Shown here: piece after piece, positions 23,533 through 29,608 of the stretch | How positions within the stretch are numbered: position 1 is the stretch's first letter | Layout: each line of letters begins with the position of its first letter | NCBI GenBank assembly: GCA_035937595.1 | Contig: DASZHS010000072.1 | Location: 1-29,608, forward strand | Direction: 5' to 3' | DNA length: 29,608 nt | Origin: Palsa-459 sp035937595 | GTDB lineage: Bacteria; Actinomycetota; Acidimicrobiia; Acidimicrobiales; RAAP-2 | The notes under the pieces: generated by a model | Told to the model about the DNA's origin: nothing | Database searches by the model: none | What the model saw: only the letters and a program-made list of their open reading frames with translations | Made by a program: the position numbers and the translations under genes

Positions 23533-25197
23533 ATGGCTGCTCGTCGCGGTGCGTCCGCACGACTGGACGTCGCCGCGGTCGCCGTCATCTGCGCCTTCGG
23601 CGCGGCGATCCGCCTTCCGGGGCTGACGTCGCGGGACCTCTGGTTCGACGACGCCTGGGCGGCGCTGCCCGCGCACGTCCCCCTCTCGAGCGCGGTGCGT
23701 ATGGTGGTCACGACGCCGCTCTACTCCCTCGCGATCCGCTCCTGGATCACCCTCGGGCCCCGCGACACCTGGTGGGCCCAGCTGCCGGCGCTCGTGCTCG
23801 GGGTCCTCGGCATCGCCGCCGTGTACGCCCTCGTGCGCGCCCACCGCTACCCGCGACTCGGGGCCCTCGTCGCCGCCGCCGTGGTCGCCGCCGGGCCCGT
23901 CACGGTCACCTACTCGACCCGGGTGAAGGAGTACAGCTGCGACCTGCTCCTCGCGTGCCTCGTGCTGTGGCTGGTCGAGCGGTGGCGCACGGCCCCGTCC
24001 GCGCCCCGGCTCACCCTCCTCGGCGTCGCCTCGACCGTCGCGCTGTGGACGTCGGCGTCGACCGCGGCCGTCGTCGGTGGCGCGGCGGTCTGCGTCGTGG
24101 CCGTGGGGTGGTCGCACCGCGAGCTGCGCCGCCAGGCCGCCGGGCTCGTCGTTGCCCTCGCCGTCGCCGCCGCTGCCCTGTGGGGGGTGGTCCTCCGCCG
24201 GTTGCCGCCCCAGCTGCGCGTGAACTGGCGCACCCACGGGTTCCTCTTCGGCTACTCGAGCGCGCACCACGTGGCCTTCGCGTTCCAGCAGACGTTCGCG
24301 GGCATCGCCCACGGGCTGCTCGGGCTGCCCATCGCCTACACGTTCAACGGGGACGCGCTCCGCGCGGTGCCCATGACGCTCGCGGTGCTGACCACCCTCG
24401 CGCTGCTCGCGCTGGTCGCGCCGCCGCTCGTGGCCGTCGCCCGCGCGCGCGGCGTCACGATTGGCCCCACCACCGGGCCGGCGGTCGCCGCCGCCGCGGC
24501 CGTCGTCCTCTCGGTGCTCGGCACCCTCTCTGGCGTCGCGCCGCTCGGCGACGGGCGGACCGACGAGGCCCTCTATCCCGCGTTCCTGCTGCTCGGCGTT
24601 GGTGCCGCGACGTCGCTCGCGTCCCGGCTCCGCACGGGCGCCGCGTCCATGACGTCGTCGCGCGGGGCGGTCGCGGTGGTGGTGGCGGCCGCGGTCGGGG
24701 TGGCCGCGCTGTGGTTCGGGGTCGCCCACGTGGCCGAGTACCCGCCGACCGGGCTCTCCTCGGTGTTCGCGCGGCTCGCCCCGCAGCTGCGCCCGGGCGA
24801 CGTCGTCGTCGTCGACGGCTACGAGTCGTTCACCTGGGGCGACGAGGGGCTGCGGCCCTGGGCGGTCTCGTTCACGCAGGGTGCGGTCCCGTGGCCGATG
24901 GGCTTCCACGTGCGCAGCCGCGACGCGACCATCGTGCTCTCGTCGAACTACCTCCAGCCGGACGCGTCGATCTTCGGGCTCGCCCGTCGCACGCACCGCG
25001 TCTGGTTCCTCGGACCGACGACGGGCGGCTACTCCACGTCCGCCCCCCGGGACCTCTGGCCGTTCCCGTTCCTCACGCCCACGCTCATCTACTTCGCCGG
25101 CGACCGGTTCCCGTTCCAGGGCGCCCACGGCTGGCACCCGATCCGCTCGTGCTGCGGCGCCTCGGGCGCCTACGCCCAGCTGTTCACACACCGCTGA
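23533..25197 (+). CDS. Polytopic membrane protein, GT-C glycosyltransferase-like
   Basis: A 554-residue membrane protein with about nine to eleven hydrophobic helices. After the first helix it has RDLWFDDAWAAL, with D39-D40 where GT-C glycosyltransferases (PMT/ArnT/GT39-like) keep their catalytic acidic pair in the first outer loop. A second loop motif YSTRVKEYSCDLLLA resembles the R-x-Y/E region of the same families. The last ~140 residues are a soluble extracytoplasmic domain (from RLAPQLRPGDVVVVDGYESF onward), with two Cys in RSCCGASG near the end. It would transfer a sugar from a polyprenyl-phosphate donor outside the membrane; donor and acceptor are unknown. The ATG at 23533 gives a short Arg-rich N-terminus before the first helix. 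Its 3' end overlaps the convergent HEAT-like gene by 14 bases. Confidence 0.72.
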   Translation: MAARRGASARLDVAAVAVICAFGAAIRLPGLTSRDLWFDDAWAALPAHVPLSSAVRMVVTTPLYSLAIRSWITLGPRDTWWAQLPALVLGVLGIAAVYALVRAHRYPRLGALVAAAVVAAGPVTVTYSTRVKEYSCDLLLACLVLWLVERWRTAPSAPRLTLLGVASTVALWTSASTAAVVGGAAVCVVAVGWSHRELRRQAAGLVVALAVAAAALWGVVLRRLPPQLRVNWRTHGFLFGYSSAHHVAFAFQQTFAGIAHGLLGLPIAYTFNGDALRAVPMTLAVLTTLALLALVAPPLVAVARARGVTIGPTTGPAVAAAAAVVLSVLGTLSGVAPLGDGRTDEALYPAFLLLGVGAATSLASRLRTGAASMTSSRGAVAVVVAAAVGVAALWFGVAHVAEYPPTGLSSVFARLAPQLRPGDVVVVDGYESFTWGDEGLRPWAVSFTQGAVPWPMGFHVRSRDATIVLSSNYLQPDASIFGLARRTHRVWFLGPTTGGYSTSAPRDLWPFPFLTPTLIYFAGDRFPFQGAHGWHPIRSCCGASGAYAQLFTHR

Positions 25198-25663
25198 GCC
25201 GGGCGGCGGGTCCCCGCGGCGATCCGCGTGCGGGGCCGCGCGTCGGCGTCGCGAGCGTGACGAGGGCGCGCTCGGCGGCCGCGCGCACCCGCGGCACCTC
25301 GTCGCCGCGCAGCCGCGCCACGTCGCCCGCGAGCGCGTCGACCCGTCGCCGGGCGACGACCTTGGCCACCATCTCGCGCACGCGCCAGTGCTCGTCGGTG
25401 ACCGCCGCGCGCAAGGCGGGGATCGCCTCGTCGCCCCAGACGTAGAGGAGCCCGCGCGCGCCCCACACGCGGCCCCAGTACGCACCGGCGGCGTGGTCGA
25501 GCACGCGGGTGGCGTGCACGCCCCCGAGCCCCTCGACGACCTCGTCGCTCGCCTTCTGGCCCTCGAGCATCCGGCGGCAGCCCGCCACGACGGCGGGCTC
25601 ACCGAGGTTCGCGGTGAGCCGCGCGATGCGCTGCCTCGGGTGGTCGAGCTGGGTGGGGGGCAC
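25184..25663 (-). CDS. HEAT-like repeat protein, function unknown
   Basis: A 159-residue all-helical protein. Residues ~66-138 carry HEAT-like helix pairs: ARGLLYVWGDEAIPALRAAV, DEHWRVREMVAKVVARR and DEVPRVRAAAERALVTLA, with the D-x-x-x-x-VR pattern typical of HEAT repeats. The N-terminal part (RQRIARLTANLGEPAVVAGC) is also helical. The last ~20 residues are Pro/Gly/Arg-rich. GTG at 25663 is chosen because it lies 11 bases after the stop of the preceding gene; no clear Shine-Dalgarno sequence is visible, so the start is uncertain. It is the last gene of the hem-linked cluster. Such repeats usually bind proteins or nucleic acids; no enzymatic motif is seen. Its stop lies inside the convergent GT-C-like gene. 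Confidence 0.7.
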   Translation of the reverse strand: MPPTQLDHPRQRIARLTANLGEPAVVAGCRRMLEGQKASDEVVEGLGGVHATRVLDHAAGAYWGRVWGARGLLYVWGDEAIPALRAAVTDEHWRVREMVAKVVARRRVDALAGDVARLRGDEVPRVRAAAERALVTLATPTRGPARGSPRGPAARLSGV

Positions 25664-25674
25664 GACGTCGCGGG

Positions 25675-26022
25675 CTAGTGGCGCCGGCGCGCCCCGCGGA
25701 TCCCGCGCACCATGGGCTTGGCGCCCGCGTAGGCCGCCAGCGCGCCGAGGACCGCGTCCCCGCCGCCGGCGACGCCCTCGTCGGGGATCTCCCATCGGTA
25801 GCGGAGCGCGCCGAAGCTGAGGGCCACGACGGCCACGCCGCCGTGGTGGGCCGTGCGCACGTCGCGGCACGCGATCCAGGGGATCTGCCACGCCGTCACC
25901 GGCTCCCCGCCGAGCTGGGTGATCCCGTCGCGGTCGATGCGCAGCTCGAGCCCGCCGACGGGCGGCCCGACGCCCGGCGCGGGCACGAGCGTCGCGCCCC
26001 GGGCGACGACGGCGTCAGGCAT
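25675..26022 (-). CDS. Small hypothetical protein coupled to hemL
   Basis: A 115-residue protein I do not recognise. It is rich in beta-strand-like segments (GGLELRIDRDGITQL, AWQIPWIACRDVRTA, VAVVALSFGALRYRWEI) followed by a helix (DAVLGALAAYAGAKP) and a basic tail. That strand-rich core followed by one helix resembles small PH-like domains, but this is a guess from pattern only. The ATG at 26022 overlaps the end of hemL by 8 bases, the same ATG/GTG-CCTGA junction type as nuoF/nuoG and hemB/hemL, which supports both the start and its being real. The frame continues upstream but lies over hemL and is Ser/Arg/Pro-rich there. Confidence 0.65.
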   Translation of the reverse strand: MPDAVVARGATLVPAPGVGPPVGGLELRIDRDGITQLGGEPVTAWQIPWIACRDVRTAHHGGVAVVALSFGALRYRWEIPDEGVAGGGDAVLGALAAYAGAKPMVRGIRGARRRH

Positions 26023-27301
26023 CGGCGAGCACCGCGAGCGCGGCCTCGTGGGCGAGCTCGACGGTCCGTTCGATCGCCGCGTCGTCGTGGGCCATCGAGC
26101 AGAAGAGCGCCTCGTAGGCGCCGGGGGCGAGCGCGACGCCGCGGTCCAAGAGCGCGTGGAAGAGCGGCGCGTAGCGGCCCGCGGCGTTGATGGCGCGCGC
26201 ACCGGCGGCGTCGCGGGGGGGCTCGAGTGCTCCGGCGCCCGCCCCGACGAACAGGCCCAGGAGCGTCCCGTGCACCGGCGCGCACGCGGCGACCCCGGCC
26301 GCGCCGAGCGCGTCGGCGAGCCCCTTGGCGAGCGCGCCCACGCGCGCGGCCACGCCCTCGTAGTCCTCGCCCGTGACCGAGGTGAGCACGGCGTGGCCGG
26401 CGGCCATGGCGACCGGGTTCCCCGAGAGGGTGCCGGCCTGGTACACGGGGCCGGTGGGTGCGAGCTCGGCGAGCAGCGAGGCCCCGCCGGCGACGGCGCC
26501 GACGGGGAGGCCCCCGCCGATGACCTTGCCGAAGCACCACAGGTCGGGTCGCACGCCCACGAGGTCCGACGCGGCCGTCGGGCCGAGGCGGAACCCGGTG
26601 ATCACCTCGTCGAAGACGAGGAGCGCGCCGACCCGGTCGCACGCCGTCCGCAGCCCCTCCAAGAAACCCGGGACGGGCGCCACGAGCCCCATGTTCGCCG
26701 CGACCGGCTCGACGATCACGCAGGCGACGTCCTCGTCGAGCGCGGGCACCTCGTTGTAGGGGGCGACCACCGTGTCGCGGACCGCGCCGGGCGGGACGCC
26801 GGCCGAGCCCGGGAGCCCGAGCGTCGCCACGCCGCTCCCGGCGGCCGTGAGCAGCGCGTCGGCGTGGCCGTGGTAGCCGCCGTCGAACTTGACGAGCGTG
26901 GCGCGCCCGGTCGCCCCGCGCGCGAGCCGCACCGCCGTCATGGCGGCCTCGGTGCCCGAGGACACGAACCGGACGCGCTCGACGCCGGTCACGCGCTCGG
27001 CGATCGCCTCGGCGAGCCGGACCTCCTCGCGCGTCGGCGCGCCGAACGTCGTGCCGCGCCCGGCGGCGTCGCGGATCGCCGCGACCACGCGCGGGTCGGC
27101 GTGGCCGAGGAGCGACGCGCCGTAGCTCTGGACGTAGTCGAGGTAGGTCCGGCCCTCGACGTCGGTCACCGTGGCGCCGCGGCCCGACGCCACGGTGTAA
27201 GGGGTCCCCCCGACCGAGGCGAACGACCGGACCGGCGAGTCGACGCCCCCGGGGAGCACCGCGAGGGCGCGCTCGAACCAGGCGTCGTTCGTCTCAGGCA
27301 C
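26015..27301 (-). CDS. hemL: Glutamate-1-semialdehyde 2,1-aminomutase
   Basis: A 428-residue PLP enzyme that converts glutamate-1-semialdehyde to 5-aminolevulinate, the second step of the C5 route to heme. Signatures are SSGTEA at 114-119 (phosphate binding), the PLP-ring aspartate D231 in VFDEVITGFR, and K259 in FGKVIGGGLPVGA as the Schiff-base lysine. Length is normal for the family. The start is GTG at 27301, overlapping the end of hemB by 8 bases. The C5 route requires glutamyl-tRNA reductase (HemA), which is not in the window and may lie upstream of hemC beyond the right edge. Confidence 0.97.
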   Translation of the reverse strand: MPETNDAWFERALAVLPGGVDSPVRSFASVGGTPYTVASGRGATVTDVEGRTYLDYVQSYGASLLGHADPRVVAAIRDAAGRGTTFGAPTREEVRLAEAIAERVTGVERVRFVSSGTEAAMTAVRLARGATGRATLVKFDGGYHGHADALLTAAGSGVATLGLPGSAGVPPGAVRDTVVAPYNEVPALDEDVACVIVEPVAANMGLVAPVPGFLEGLRTACDRVGALLVFDEVITGFRLGPTAASDLVGVRPDLWCFGKVIGGGLPVGAVAGGASLLAELAPTGPVYQAGTLSGNPVAMAAGHAVLTSVTGEDYEGVAARVGALAKGLADALGAAGVAACAPVHGTLLGLFVGAGAGALEPPRDAAGARAINAAGRYAPLFHALLDRGVALAPGAYEALFCSMAHDDAAIERTVELAHEAALAVLADA

Positions 27302-28274
27302 CCAGCGCCTCGGCCGCCTCGGCGGCGAAGTAGGTGACGACGAGGTCCGCGCCGGCGCGGCGGATGGCGCAGAGGTGCTCGAGGGCGACGGCCGTGCCGT
27401 CCAGCCAGCCGCGCTCCGCGGCCGCCTTCACCATCGCGTACTCCCCGCTCACGTGGTACGCCGCGACCGGGACGTCGACCGCGTCGCGCACGTCGGCGAT
27501 GACGTCGAGGCAGCTGAGCGCGGGCTTCACCATGACGAGGTCCGCGCCCTCGTCGAGGTCGGCCAGGACCTCGACGAGCGCCTCGCGGCGGTTGCGGAGG
27601 TCCTGCTGGTACTCGCGGCGGTCGCCCTCGGCGATCGTCACGTCGACGGCCTCGCGGAACGGGCCGTAGAGCGCCGTCGCGTACTTGGCGGCGTAGGCGA
27701 GCACGATGGTGTCGTGGTGGCCCGAGGACTCGAGGGCGTCGCGGATCGCGGCGACCTGGCCGTCCATCATCCCGCTCGGGGCGACGACGTCCGCGCCCGC
27801 GTCGGCCTGGGCGACGGCGATCCGCGCGTAGCGCTCGATGGTCGCGTCGTTGTCGACGGTGCCGTCTCCGCGCAGGACGCCGCAGTGGCCGTGGTCCGTG
27901 TACTCGTCGAGGCACAGGTCCGCCATCACGCAGAGGTCCTCGCCGTGCTCGTCGCGCAGGTCCCGCAGCGCCAGCTGCACGATCCCCTCGGGGTCCCACG
28001 CCGAGGACCCCTCGGCGTCCTTGGCCGCCGGGAGCCCGAAGAGCAGGACCGCGCGGACACCGAGGGCGCAAAGCCGCCGCACCTCGCCGCGCAGCGAGGC
28101 GCGCGTGTGCTGGCCGTGGCCCGGGAGCGACGCGATCGGGCGCGGGGCGTCGATCCCCTCGGCGACGAAGAGCGGCGCGACGAGGTCCCCGACGTCGAGC
28201 GTGGTCTCTGCGACCAGGTCGCGGATGACGGGCGTCCGTCGCAGCCGGCGCAGCCGGCGGGCGGGGAACTCCAT
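27294..28274 (-). CDS. hemB: Delta-aminolevulinic acid dehydratase (porphobilinogen synthase)
   Basis: A 326-residue enzyme that joins two 5-aminolevulinate molecules into porphobilinogen. The two active-site lysines are K197 (AYAAKYATALYGPF) and K250 (MVKPALSCLD). The metal-site segment ADLCLDEYTDHGHCG has C121 and C131 but Asp123 where zinc enzymes of animals and E. coli have the middle Cys, so the metal use may differ from the three-Cys zinc type. The EYQQDLRNRREAL segment is a well-conserved family block. The ATG at 28274 lies 10 bases after the hemD stop and gives the usual MEFPARRLRRLRRTP N-terminus. Confidence 0.97.
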   Translation of the reverse strand: MEFPARRLRRLRRTPVIRDLVAETTLDVGDLVAPLFVAEGIDAPRPIASLPGHGQHTRASLRGEVRRLCALGVRAVLLFGLPAAKDAEGSSAWDPEGIVQLALRDLRDEHGEDLCVMADLCLDEYTDHGHCGVLRGDGTVDNDATIERYARIAVAQADAGADVVAPSGMMDGQVAAIRDALESSGHHDTIVLAYAAKYATALYGPFREAVDVTIAEGDRREYQQDLRNRREALVEVLADLDEGADLVMVKPALSCLDVIADVRDAVDVPVAAYHVSGEYAMVKAAAERGWLDGTAVALEHLCAIRRAGADLVVTYFAAEAAEALGA

Positions 28275-28284
28275 CGCCGCGAGC

Positions 28285-29070
28285 CTACGTCGGGTGCGGC
28301 GTCGGCCCGTCCGAGGTGCGAGTGCGGTCGCCGGGGATCGCGCGGCCGGACAGCACCACCGCGAGCGCGTCGAGCACCGCCGCCGGGGTGCGCGACGCCG
28401 CGGTCCCCGCCACGGGCCAGCGGACCTCGGCGGCGTGCGCCGCGGTGGTCGGCCCGATGGCGATGACCGGCGTCGCGAGCGCGGCGGCCCGCGCGGGTCC
28501 GCGGAGGGCGCAGAGCGCGTCGACGGCGCCCGGCGACATGGCGACGAGCGCGTCGGCGTCCCCGACGACCGCGCCGTCGTGCGCGTCGAGGTCGCGCGTG
28601 CGAACGTCGTAGGCGACGACGGCCACGACCTCGATGGCGCGGGCGGCGAGCTCGTGCGCCAGGTCCGCGCGGGCGCGCGCGGCCGCGAGGAAGCACACGG
28701 GACCCGCGTCGATCGACGCGGCGAGCGAACGGGCGGTGCCGCCGGCCGCCACGACGGCGACGTCGAGCCCCAACCCGACGACGGCCGCCGCCGTCGCCGG
28801 TCCGACGGCGCCGATCCGCGTCGACGGCGGCCACGTCGCGGCCCAGAGCTCGAGCCGGCGGGCCGCGTGCTTCGAGGTGACGGCGACCCAGCGGAACCGC
28901 GCCAGCTCGCCGACGCCGGCACGGACCTCGTCGTCGGGGCGGTCGACGACCTCGGCGACGACCACGGTCGCGGCGTCCGCGCCGCGCTCGACGAGGGCGT
29001 CGCGGACCGCGTCACCGTCACCGCCCGAGCGGAGCACGGCGACGCGGCACCCCGCGAGGGGTCCCGTCAC
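28285..29070 (-). CDS. hemD: Uroporphyrinogen-III synthase
   Basis: A 261-residue protein placed between hemC and hemB. HemD closes hydroxymethylbilane with inversion of ring D to give uroporphyrinogen III. The family is poorly conserved, but the two-domain pattern is visible: GCRVAVLRS at the start of domain 1, VAVTSKHAARRLELW, then RIGAVGPATAAAVVGLGLDV, and late in the protein PVIAIGPTTAAHAAE. The last resembles the conserved 'IGPxTA' segment of HemD. GTG at 29070 overlaps the hemC stop (GTGA). The name rests on position and these weak motifs. It is a separate gene and not fused to a uroporphyrinogen methyltransferase, as happens in some actinobacteria. Confidence 0.85.
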   Translation of the reverse strand: MTGPLAGCRVAVLRSGGDGDAVRDALVERGADAATVVVAEVVDRPDDEVRAGVGELARFRWVAVTSKHAARRLELWAATWPPSTRIGAVGPATAAAVVGLGLDVAVVAAGGTARSLAASIDAGPVCFLAAARARADLAHELAARAIEVVAVVAYDVRTRDLDAHDGAVVGDADALVAMSPGAVDALCALRGPARAAALATPVIAIGPTTAAHAAEVRWPVAGTAASRTPAAVLDALAVVLSGRAIPGDRTRTSDGPTPHPT

Positions 29071-29608
29071 GGCGCGGCGAGCCGCTCGCGGAGCGCCTCG
29101 CGGAGCCGGGCGGCGAGGCGTCGTCCGGTCTGCTCGGGGTCCTCGCCCACCTCGCTCCCCCGGACGACGACGGCGCCGTCCTCGCTCATGAGCACGCCGA
29201 ACACCGTGGCGGTCGCCTGCGACCACGTCGCGAGCGCGCCCCCCGGCACGTCGCAGCCGACGCCGAGCTCGGCGAGGAAGGCGCGCTCGCACGTCAGGGC
29301 CTGCCGGGCCTCCTCGTCGTCGATCGCGGCGAGCGCGCCGAGCGCGTCGCCGGCGGCCGCGCACTCGAGGGCGATCGCACCCTGGCCGACCTGGGGGACG
29401 AATCGTCCGGGGTCGAGGCGCTCGGCGACCCGCCCGCCGAGCCCGAGTCGCTCGAGCGCGGCGACCGCGACGACGATCGCGTCGACCCCCTTCCCCTCGA
29501 GCGCGGCGAGCCGTGTGGCCACGTTGCCGCGGAGGCCGACCACGTGGAGGTCGGGCCGCGCCGCCAGGAGCAGCGCGCGGCGTCGCGGCGCCCCGGTCGC
29601 GACCGTCG
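29067..29608 (-). CDS. hemC: Hydroxymethylbilane synthase, C-terminal part (5' end outside window)
   Basis: The frame is open from the right edge to the stop at 29067, giving 180 visible residues of porphobilinogen deaminase, which polymerises four porphobilinogens. The visible part starts near the substrate-binding arginines (GAPRRRALLLAARPDL, where many homologues have SSLRRRAQ). It continues with LRGNVATRLAALEGKGVDAI, VPQVGQGAIALE and ELGVGCDVPGGALA, whose Cys carries the dipyrromethane cofactor. The GAP in place of SSL before the arginines and GG in place of the usual VG after the Cys motif are slight departures; the key Arg and Cys residues remain. An in-frame GTG at 29543 is not the start, because conserved sequence continues upstream. 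Confidence 0.93.
   Translation of the reverse strand, partial: TVATGAPRRRALLLAARPDLHVVGLRGNVATRLAALEGKGVDAIVVAVAALERLGLGGRVAERLDPGRFVPQVGQGAIALECAAAGDALGALAAIDDEEARQALTCERAFLAELGVGCDVPGGALATWSQATATVFGVLMSEDGAVVVRGSEVGEDPEQTGRRLAARLREALRERLAAP

Noticed and set aside
22330..25602. Very long minus-strand open frame across the plus-strand GNAT and GT-C-like genes
   Set aside because: It runs antisense to two genes with domain motifs and is a high-GC artefact without any recognised domain.

Overview
The window is very GC-rich DNA (about 70% or more by eye). It has GTG starts at most genes, tightly overlapping genes and Ala/Arg/Val-rich proteins, which points to a free-living actinobacterium. A complete 14-gene nuo operon, a geranylgeranyl-reductase-like flavoprotein beside it, a DipZ-like CcdA-thioredoxin fusion and a hemC-D-B-L cluster all fit Actinobacteria. 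Placement in Acidimicrobiia is only a guess. No rRNA, tRNA, CRISPR array, insertion sequence or phage gene was seen.

Layout. (1) 3-653 (+): 3' end of a coiled-coil protein cut by the left edge, followed by a terminator-like hairpin. (2) 984-1697 (-): membrane-anchored hypothetical protein. (3) 2008-3672 (-): DipZ-like protein, a CcdA membrane domain fused to a TlpA-like thioredoxin domain and a C-terminal domain. (4) 3731-4699 (-): short-chain dehydrogenase with its own ribosome binding site. (5) 4790-21004 (-): nuoA-B-C-D-E-F-G-H-I-J-K-L-M-N in canonical order, then an ATP-grasp ligase whose GTG start overlaps the nuoN stop. A strong hairpin at 4720-4743 probably ends this unit. (6) 21074-23469 (+): a geranylgeranyl-reductase-family flavoprotein divergent from nuoA, then a double-GNAT acetyltransferase. 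(7) 23533-25197 (+): GT-C-like polytopic membrane protein. (8) 25184-29608 (-): hemC (cut by the right edge), hemD, hemB and hemL, then a 115-residue unknown protein and a HEAT-like repeat protein.

How the parts fit. The nuo genes encode proton-pumping NADH:quinone oxidoreductase: peripheral arm NuoB, C, D, E, F, G and I; membrane arm NuoA, H, J, K, L, M and N. All expected Fe-S ligands are present, including those for the optional N7 cluster in NuoG. The divergent flavoprotein probably saturates an isoprene unit of menaquinone, the likely electron acceptor of the complex. The DipZ-like protein and the heme genes would serve redox-protein and cytochrome assembly, so much of the window supports respiration.

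Most of the window is ordinary core metabolism. The points most worth a second look are the DcsG-like ATP-grasp gene coupled to nuoN, a low-complexity insertion in NuoN before its last helix, the compact nuo/reductase divergent promoter with a possible leaderless start, and the two unknown genes coupled to hemL. I found no convincing new multi-gene system.
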